Positions 58,974 to 64,000 of a stretch of 64,000 bases of DNA are shown one piece after another. The notes beneath the pieces were generated by a model. The model did not search any database and had not been told where the DNA came from. It saw only the letters and a list, made by a program, of their open reading frames with translations. Numbering within the stretch: position 1 is the stretch's first letter; each line of letters starts with the position of its first letter. Source of the stretch: Ensifer sp. PDNC004 (GTDB lineage: Bacteria; Pseudomonadota; Alphaproteobacteria; Rhizobiales; Rhizobiaceae); NCBI RefSeq assembly GCF_016919405.1, contig NZ_CP070353.1, forward strand, positions 1,364,001 through 1,428,000, written 5' to 3'. The position numbers and the translations under genes are program-made.

Positions 58974-59915
58974 ATGCAGGATCTGAACGACCTCGGGCTT
59001 TTTGCCGCCGTCGTGCGAAACAACGGCTTCAGTGCCGCGGCACGGGACCTCAATATACCCAAATCCAAGCTCAGCAAACATGTGGCCCGCCTGGAGGAGC
59101 AGCTCGGCGTGCGGCTGCTTGAGCGCTCGACCCGCAAGCTGCGTGTCACCGACATCGGCCGGGTGTTCTACGAGCATTGCCAGAGCCTTCTCGACGGGGT
59201 GGCTGCCGCCGAAGCTGAGATCGCCGCCGTGCGCGCCGAACCCTCGGGCACGGTCCGGCTCGCCTGCCCGCTCGGCTTCACCCCGATGCTTGCCGATATC
59301 CTGCCAGCGTTTCACCGCCGCTATCCCGGCGTCCGGCTGCTGATTACAGCCACCAACCGTCGCATCGACCTGATCGAGGAGCGGGTCGACGTGGCGCTGC
59401 GCGCCCGCGGTCAGCTCGATACGGACAACCAGCTGATCATCCGCAAGTTCGGCGAGGTGCGCGAGCGGCTTGCCGCCAGCCCCACCTTCCTTGCCCGCTC
59501 GGGCGAGATCACCATCGAGAACCTCAGCCAGCAGGCGACGCTCTCGATGAACGAACAGCACCCGACCGACGTCTGGCGGCTGGTTTCGATCGACGGCAAC
59601 ACGACGGAAATCACCCACCGCCCGATCATCGGCTGCAGCGACTTCCTGATTCTCGAACGCGCCGCGATCGAAGGTATGGGGGTCGCGCTCTTGCCCGACC
59701 ATATCTGCGAGCGCGCCTTCCGCGCCGGCGTGCTTGCGCCGGTGCTGCCGGAATGGACGTCGAACGACGTTGTCGTGCACCTCGTCTTCCCGTCCCGCCA
59801 GGGCATGTTGCCGGCGACAAGAGCCTTGATCGACTATCTGGCCGAGAACCTGCTCAACGCCCTGCAGAAATGCCGCGAGGTTCCGGTGCGCATGGGGCCG
59901 TCCTTCGACATCTGA
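58974..59915 (+). CDS. LysR-family transcriptional regulator
   Basis: 313 residues from the ATG 8 bases after GGAG; an upstream ATG would add 10 residues. Winged HTH: L-G-L-F-A-A-V-V-R-N-N-G-F-S-A-A-A-R near residue 6, then K-L-S-K-H-V-A-R-L-E-E-Q-L-G-V-R-L-L. The effector-binding domain is about 92-300. Divergent layout suggests it controls azoR, likely sensing quinone or electrophile stress; this is inference. Confidence 0.9.
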   Translation: MQDLNDLGLFAAVVRNNGFSAAARDLNIPKSKLSKHVARLEEQLGVRLLERSTRKLRVTDIGRVFYEHCQSLLDGVAAAEAEIAAVRAEPSGTVRLACPLGFTPMLADILPAFHRRYPGVRLLITATNRRIDLIEERVDVALRARGQLDTDNQLIIRKFGEVRERLAASPTFLARSGEITIENLSQQATLSMNEQHPTDVWRLVSIDGNTTEITHRPIIGCSDFLILERAAIEGMGVALLPDHICERAFRAGVLAPVLPEWTSNDVVVHLVFPSRQGMLPATRALIDYLAENLLNALQKCREVPVRMGPSFDI

Positions 59916-59939
59916 TGCCGCAGCAGTGCGGCTTTCCGA

Positions 59940-60080
59940 TCAGTACCGACAGATCATCAGCGCATTGCCGTCGGGATCGCGGATCGTGAACCATTACTCG
60001 GACAGCACTGGCGTTACGATCTCGACGTCGAGGGCCTGTGCATGGCTGGCTGCGGTCGCGACGTATCAGTGTCGAAGTGA
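59940..60080 (-). pseudogene. Decayed VOC (glyoxalase/bleomycin) family fragment
   Basis: In one minus-strand frame the sequence reads A-L-D-V-E-I-V-T-P-V-L-S-E-stop-W-F-T-I-R-D-P-D-G-N-A, then A-L-M-I-C-R-Y-stop. The I-R-D-P-D-G-N-A segment is the end signature of the VOC superfamily. An in-frame stop within it, another upstream, and no start show that it is a remnant. The beginning is lost. Confidence 0.65.
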
Positions 60081-60146
60081 AGATGCGTGGAGCCGCTCAT
60101 CGATCAAACGTTGACCGCTTACTCCGACCGGGGACGGCGCCGCATG

Positions 60147-60560
60147 TCATCGGCTGCACTGCTCGCCGTTTTCAAGCTCGGCAAAGGATCTGGCGCCGGC
60201 GTCATATCGGTAGGCGATCACCTGCGCCGTGCAGGCGTCCTCATACCGGGCGCAAGCTTGCATCGAAACGCAAAGATGGCCTTGAACACCCCAGACCTTT
60301 GCAGGCGGCCTGTCGTAGATGCCTTCGTAGATCGTCTGCGTCCGCTTAGCGCCGTCACGCCACTCAACCACGATCTCCGAACGAAAGTGGTCATAGCCGA
60401 TGTTGCTGTATCCCACGGAATACCGGACCGACCCCAAGCCGGAAACTTGCGTCGCGCCCGAACTCATCTCCGCCCAATCGGATCCCTCCTGCGCGTTGGC
60501 GGGGCTCCAAACGATAAAACCGCACAGCAAAACGCACGCCCATCGGATCGGCGCCAGCAC
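60147..60560 (-). CDS. Secreted protein of unknown function
   Basis: 137 residues. Signal peptide M-L-A-P-I-R-W-A-C with a hydrophobic core and P-A-N-A-Q-E cleavage near residue 24. The mature part is a polar, probably beta-rich domain with four Cys (L-C-V-S, A-C-A-R, A-C-T-A, Q-C-S), so two disulfides are possible. I do not recognise the family. It lies 37 bases after no obvious partner and follows a VOC remnant. Confidence 0.65.
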   Translation of the reverse strand: MLAPIRWACVLLCGFIVWSPANAQEGSDWAEMSSGATQVSGLGSVRYSVGYSNIGYDHFRSEIVVEWRDGAKRTQTIYEGIYDRPPAKVWGVQGHLCVSMQACARYEDACTAQVIAYRYDAGARSFAELENGEQCSR

Positions 60561-60723
60561 TGCGGGTTTGGCGAAGCTGGCCTTGGCCGCTGCTGAAAGA
60601 ACGTGTTCGATGATCAGGACCTTTCCACGAGAAGCAGCCGAAGAATGCTCATATGCCGCTTATCAAAAACGGGAGGTACAATCGGCGGTGGCCGAAACCA
60701 CTGACTCCCTATAGTTCAGGAGT

Positions 60724-60972
60724 ATGAGAACTCTTGGAAGACTGATCGTCTCCGCCGTCCTGGCATTCCTTGTCAGCCTGATCGTCGCCGGACTGTTCCT
60801 GCCGGTCTACGACATATTCGAGGGCGGGCCGTACAACTGCCTGGAGGATGGCATTGCGGCATGCGCCGCCAGCATACCGCTGAGCGCGCTGATCTATGGA
60901 CCGCTGTTTTCGATTGTCGGCGTTGTGATCGGCACGCCTGTGTTCATGGCCATCTTTGCGATGCGTGACTGA
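60724..60972 (+). CDS. Small membrane protein of unknown function
   Basis: 82 residues: M-R-T-L-G-R then two hydrophobic segments (about 7-28 and 50-77) with a short loop containing two Cys (Y-N-C-L-E-D and A-A-C-A-A-S). No known motif. The frame ends at TGA right after M-R-D. The coding call rests on hydrophobic pattern and codon use. Confidence 0.55.
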   Translation: MRTLGRLIVSAVLAFLVSLIVAGLFLPVYDIFEGGPYNCLEDGIAACAASIPLSALIYGPLFSIVGVVIGTPVFMAIFAMRD

Positions 60973-61078
60973 CGGCTCGCTTTGCGTTGACGGTGTATCC
61001 GCAGCAACGCCCCGAACAATCAAAATCCGGCACGGTAGCGGCCAAAAACTCGGAAGAACCAATGGGGAAGAAATGAAG

Positions 61079-61154
61079 TGGTGCCCCCAGAGAGACTCGA
61101 ACTCCCGACCTACTGATTACAAATCAGCCGCTCTACCAACTGAGCTATAAGGGC
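61079..61154 (-). tRNA. tRNA-Thr(TGT)
   Basis: 76 nt with encoded CCA. Acceptor GCCCTTA with TGGGGGC (two G-U pairs), D loop AGTTGGTA, anticodon loop TTTGTAA giving TGT, T loop TTCGAGT. Reads ACA and ACG. Confidence 0.93.
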
Positions 61155-61311
61155 ACTTGCTTTGGTGGGAGTTACCATAATCTCATGTGGTGTAAAGCAA
61201 AATTGCGAATTCTCCCAATTTTTCAGATGCGTTCGGTTCCGGGCCATGCCAGAAACGATGGAGAAAGATTGCCGCTGGCGGCGCATAACATATCGAGCGG
61301 ACTAGAATTTC

Positions 61312-62085
61312 ATGGCCCGAACGTTCAATTCCTTCGCCTTTCTCGCCTCGCCCGCGGAAGAGGCACAAAAGGCTGCGGCTGATCTCAAGGCGATCTATGG
61401 CGACCATGATCCGTCGAAAGCCGATGTGATCGTCGCGCTTGGCGGCGACGGCTTCATGCTGCAGACGCTGCACCAGACAATGAACAGCGGCAAGCTGGTC
61501 TATGGCATGAACCGTGGCTCTGTCGGGTTCCTGATGAACCGCTACAGCACCGAGAACCTGACGGACCGGATCTGCCAGGCGGTCGAGAACGCTTTTCATC
61601 CGCTGGAGATGCAGACGACCGACGTCTATGGCGAGAGCTTCACGGCACTTGCAATCAACGAGGTCTACCTCTTCCGCCAGTCCTACCAGGCAGCAAAGCT
61701 TCGCGTTCTGATCGATGGCAAGACACGGCTGGAGGAGTTGACCTGCGACGGGCTGCTGGTCGCCACCCCGGCCGGCTCCACCGCCTACAATCTCTCCGCC
61801 CACGGACCGATCCTGCCGCTCGAGGCCCCGCTTCTGGCGATGACCCCGGTCAGCGCCTTTCGCCCGCGCCGCTGGCGCGGTGCGCTCCTGCCGAACCATG
61901 TCACGGTCGAGATCGAAATCCTCGAGGCCGACAAGCGGCCGGTGAACGCCGTGGCGGACCATCAGGAAGTAAAGTCGGTGGTCAGGGTAAAGATCGCCGA
62001 ATCGGAAAACATGACGGCGCGTATCCTTTCGGATCCCGATCATTCTTGGTCGGACCGCATCCTGGCCGAGCAATTTTCGAACTGA
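61312..62085 (+). CDS. nadK: NAD kinase
   Basis: 257 residues. It phosphorylates NAD to NADP. G-G-D-G at 44-47 holds the catalytic Asp and NAD site. N-E (A-I-N-E-V-Y) near residue 116 and T-P-A-G-S-T-A-Y near residue 149 complete the conserved set. Compact form without the N-terminal extension of the E. coli protein. No operon partner is evident; tRNA-Thr is divergent. Confidence 0.94.
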   Translation: MARTFNSFAFLASPAEEAQKAAADLKAIYGDHDPSKADVIVALGGDGFMLQTLHQTMNSGKLVYGMNRGSVGFLMNRYSTENLTDRICQAVENAFHPLEMQTTDVYGESFTALAINEVYLFRQSYQAAKLRVLIDGKTRLEELTCDGLLVATPAGSTAYNLSAHGPILPLEAPLLAMTPVSAFRPRRWRGALLPNHVTVEIEILEADKRPVNAVADHQEVKSVVRVKIAESENMTARILSDPDHSWSDRILAEQFSN

Positions 62086-62187
62086 GCGCACGTTCTCCGC
62101 GCGACCTATGGTATCATCCTGCCGGCCAGGTCTCCGCCGGCCCGCAGCAAACGGCAGCCGAGCCGCCGCCTTAAGGACGACGACCCA

Positions 62188-62676
62188 ATGCACAGATCCG
62201 CCCTCCTCGCGCTGTTCCTGATTTTTAGCAGCGCCGGCGCCAAGGCTCAGGATGCCAACATCGTTCCGCCTGAGGCAACCTTCGTGACCAGCACCGGCTA
62301 CTGGGAGGAAAGTGGAGAGCCGCTGTCGTCACTCGACCCGAACGCCGCCGCCGAGAAGCCGGGCGACTCCCGGCGCGGCTACTACAAGCTGATCGCGCTT
62401 CGCCAGGCGGACGGAACCGCCCAGGTCCATTTGCAGCAGGTGGAAGCGACCTCGGCCGGCCCCGTGGTGATTTCGTCGGCGGAACTCGAAGAATTCTCCG
62501 CGCTCAAGGCCTATGTCACCGACATCCGTCCGGAGACATCGACCGGCGTCACCGCACAGCCCGGCATGTTTGCGACCGTCTATCTGAAGACCGACCCGTC
62601 GGTGCGAGAACCTGAGAGCTGGACCGTGCTCATCGATGATCTCGGCGACATCAAGATCGAGCGCGCTTCCAACTGA
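62188..62676 (+). CDS. Secreted protein of unknown function
   Basis: 162 residues. Signal peptide M-H-R-S-A-L-L-A-L-F-L-I-F with cleavage after A-K-A (Q-D-A follows, near residue 21). The mature domain is polar with repeated beta-like stretches (G-Y-Y-K-L-I-A-L-R, A-Q-V-H-L-Q-Q-V-E) and no Cys. The family is not recognised. It ends at a hairpin shared with prfB. Confidence 0.75.
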   Translation: MHRSALLALFLIFSSAGAKAQDANIVPPEATFVTSTGYWEESGEPLSSLDPNAAAEKPGDSRRGYYKLIALRQADGTAQVHLQQVEATSAGPVVISSAELEEFSALKAYVTDIRPETSTGVTAQPGMFATVYLKTDPSVREPESWTVLIDDLGDIKIERASN

Positions 62677-62686
62677 GCAAAAGAAA

Positions 62687-62710
62687 GGGCCGGATGTGAA
62701 CATCCGGCCC
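62687..62710. terminator. Bidirectional terminator between the secreted protein gene and prfB
   Basis: Perfect 10-bp stem (GGGCCGGATG/CATCCGGCCC) with TGAA loop, followed by TCTTC on plus and TTTCTTTT on minus. It lies between two convergent genes. Confidence 0.85.
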
Positions 62711-62744
62711 TCTTCAATTTCAGTTCGGCAGACCGCTGTCAGCC

Positions 62745-63876
62745 TTAGTTCAAATCATCCACGACGGCATCCGCGCCACCGGCAACGCGGTGTGCAAGGG
62801 CTGCTTCCATGAACTCGTTAAGTTCACCATCGAGAACGTCGCCCGGTGCCGTGCTTTCGACGCCGGTGCGCAGATCCTTGACTAGCTGGTAAGGCTGAAG
62901 GACGTAGGAGCGGATCTGGTGGCCCCAGCCGATGTCGGTCTTCGACGCGGCTTCGGCGTTTGCGGCATCTTCCCGCTTCTTCAGTTCGGCTTCATAGAGA
63001 CGGGCACGCAGCATGTCCCAGGCCTTCGCCCGGTTCTTGTGCTGCGAGCGTTCCTGCTGGCACTGCACGACGATTCCCGACGGGATGTGCGTGATGCGCA
63101 CGGCCGAGTCGGTGGTGTTGACGTGCTGGCCGCCGGCGCCCGACGAACGGTAGGTGTCGATGCGGCAGTCGCTCTCGTTGATGTCGATCTGGATCGAATC
63201 GTCGACGACCGGGTAGACCCAGATCGAGGAAAACGAGGTGTGACGGCGGGCATTGCTGTCATAGGGCGAAATACGAACGAGGCGGTGTACGCCCGATTCG
63301 GTCTTCAGCCAGCCATAGGCATTGTGGCCCTTGACGAGCAACGTCGCGGACTTGATGCCAGCTTCTTCGCCGTCCTGGATTTCCATCAGCTCGACCTTGT
63401 ATCCCTGGCGCTCGGACCAGCGGGTATACATGCGCAGAAGCATGTTGGCCCAGTCCTGGCTCTCGGTGCCGCCGGCACCCGAATGCACTTCGAGATAGGT
63501 GTCGTTCTGGTCGGCCTCGCCCGAGAGCATGGCCTCGACCTGCTTCTTGGCCGCTTCCGCCTGGAGAACGCGCAGTGCCTGTTCGGCATCGGCGATGATC
63601 GCCGCGTCGCCCTCTTCCTCACCGAGTTCGATGAGTTCGATGTTGTCGTTGAGCTGCTGCTCGAAACGACGCAGGCCATTGATGCCGTCGTCGAGTTGCT
63701 GACGCTCGCGCATCAGCTTCTGCGCTTCCGCAGCATCGTTCCACAGGGTCGGATCTTCCGCCTTGTTGTTCAACCAGTCCAGTCGTCTTACCGCCTGATC
63801 CCAGTCAAAGATGCCTCCTCAGCAGGCTTATGGCCTGCTTGATTTCGTCGACAATATTCTCGATTTCGCTGCGCAT
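62745..63876 (-). CDS. prfB: Peptide chain release factor 2, with +1 programmed frameshift
   Basis: 376 residues when the frameshift is made. The first 23 codons start at ATG (M-R-S-E-I-E-N-I-V) and run to CTT-TGA. Reading shifts +1 at CTT and continues with Asp-Trp-Asp-Gln. RF2 recognises UGA and UAA: the anticodon-like S-P-F tripeptide region appears as I-S-P-Y-D-S and the GGQ is G-A-G-G-Q-H-V-N-T near residue 246. Frameshifting is driven by an AGGAGG 3 bases before CTT. Short RF2 leads to more reading past UGA, so the protein controls its own level. Confidence 0.95.
63805..63819 (-). promoter_or_regulatory. prfB programmed frameshift site
   Basis: Minus strand: AGGAGG, three bases, then CTT-TGA-C. 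This is the classical element: an internal Shine-Dalgarno-like sequence, slippery CTT, and an in-frame TGA read by RF2 itself, followed by C, which weakens termination. Confidence 0.95.
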
Positions 63877-63920
63877 GATCCTGCTTCTTGTGAACCGATA
63901 GGAAAGTGAGCGTCAAATAG

Positions 63921-63956
63921 CGATGCCCGCCGCTGATGTAAAGGCGGCGGGCATCG
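63921..63956 (-). terminator. Hairpin between the edge gene and prfB
   Basis: A 13-bp perfect stem (CGATGCCCGCCGC/GCGGCGGGCATCG) with a 10-base loop. It lacks a good T-run on the minus strand, so termination may be partial. Confidence 0.6.
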
Positions 63957-63973
63957 CGTGACGGGTATAAGGA

Positions 63974-64000
63974 CTAGAACAGGCCGTTGGAACCGGAGGT
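63974..64000 (-). CDS. C-terminal end of a CDS cut by the window edge
   Basis: Eight codons (T-S-G-S-N-G-L-F) and TAG in the minus frame. In related genomes as I recall, a class A penicillin-binding protein (mrcA) with a Gly-rich end lies upstream of prfB, which fits. The piece is too short to prove identity. Confidence 0.4.
   Translation of the reverse strand, partial: TSGSNGLF

Overview
The window is a high-GC alphaproteobacterial chromosome segment. It is most like the Sinorhizobium/Ensifer group of the Rhizobiaceae, judged from protein sequences, the contiguous str-S10-spc-alpha ribosomal cluster placed next to rpoBC, two almost identical tuf genes, an alphaproteobacterial ATP12 chaperone and a Def-like protein. 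I see no insertion sequence, prophage, CRISPR array, integrase or secretion/defence island. This is mostly conserved core genome.

Bases 1-21000 are mixed housekeeping and stress genes. They include a DUF599 tail, a DUF1624 membrane protein with an ICMT-like methyltransferase, a MerR regulator, an MgtE magnesium transporter, a peptide-deformylase-like protein lacking key metal ligands, a small lipoprotein, a class C beta-lactamase-fold hydrolase, two tandem tRNA-Leu(GAG) genes and lipB. A DMT transporter and an XRE regulator follow. Next comes a glutathione-dependent formaldehyde oxidation set (frmA, fghA) interspersed with a YaiI protein and a DUF1345 protein, then crcB. A tightly coupled rluC-HAD-ATP12 unit is followed by an SMR guanidinium exporter whose leader carries a clear guanidine-II (mini-ykkC) riboswitch. 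The stretch ends with rarA-degQ and msrPQ.

Bases 21100-40540 (minus strand) hold the whole translation supercluster. In transcription order it reads rpsL-rpsG-fusA-tufA, rpsJ-rplCDWB-rpsS-rplV-rpsC-rplP-rpmC-rpsQ, rplNXE-rpsNH-rplFR-rpsE-rpmD-rplO-secY-adk, rpsM-rpsK-rpoA-rplQ. Internal hairpins between rplO/secY and rpsM/rpsK suggest subdivision. A small acidic orphan protein lies on the opposite strand upstream of rpsL.

Bases 41500-56600 (minus strand) hold the second block: tRNA-Tyr, tRNA-Gly, tufB, tRNA-Trp, secE, nusG, rplKAJL, rpoBC. A GrpB-family gene on the plus strand interrupts it between tufB and tRNA-Trp. Beside GrpB is a 34-base leftover of a tuf 3' end and a palindrome that also occurs beyond tufA.

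Bases 56700-64000 carry rlmB, a small Cys-containing secreted protein, azoR divergent from a LysR regulator across a perfect inverted repeat, a decayed VOC-family remnant, small hypotheticals, tRNA-Thr(TGT), nadK, a secreted hypothetical, and prfB with the classical +1 programmed frameshift. The last 27 bases are the end of another minus-strand gene.

How they work together: the centre is the protein-synthesis and transcription core (ribosome, EF-Tu, EF-G, RNA polymerase, NusG, SecYE, RF2, tRNAs). The flanks add RNA modification (rluC, rlmB), lipoylation, periplasmic protein repair and proteolysis (msrPQ, degQ), and detoxification (formaldehyde, guanidinium, fluoride, quinone/azo).
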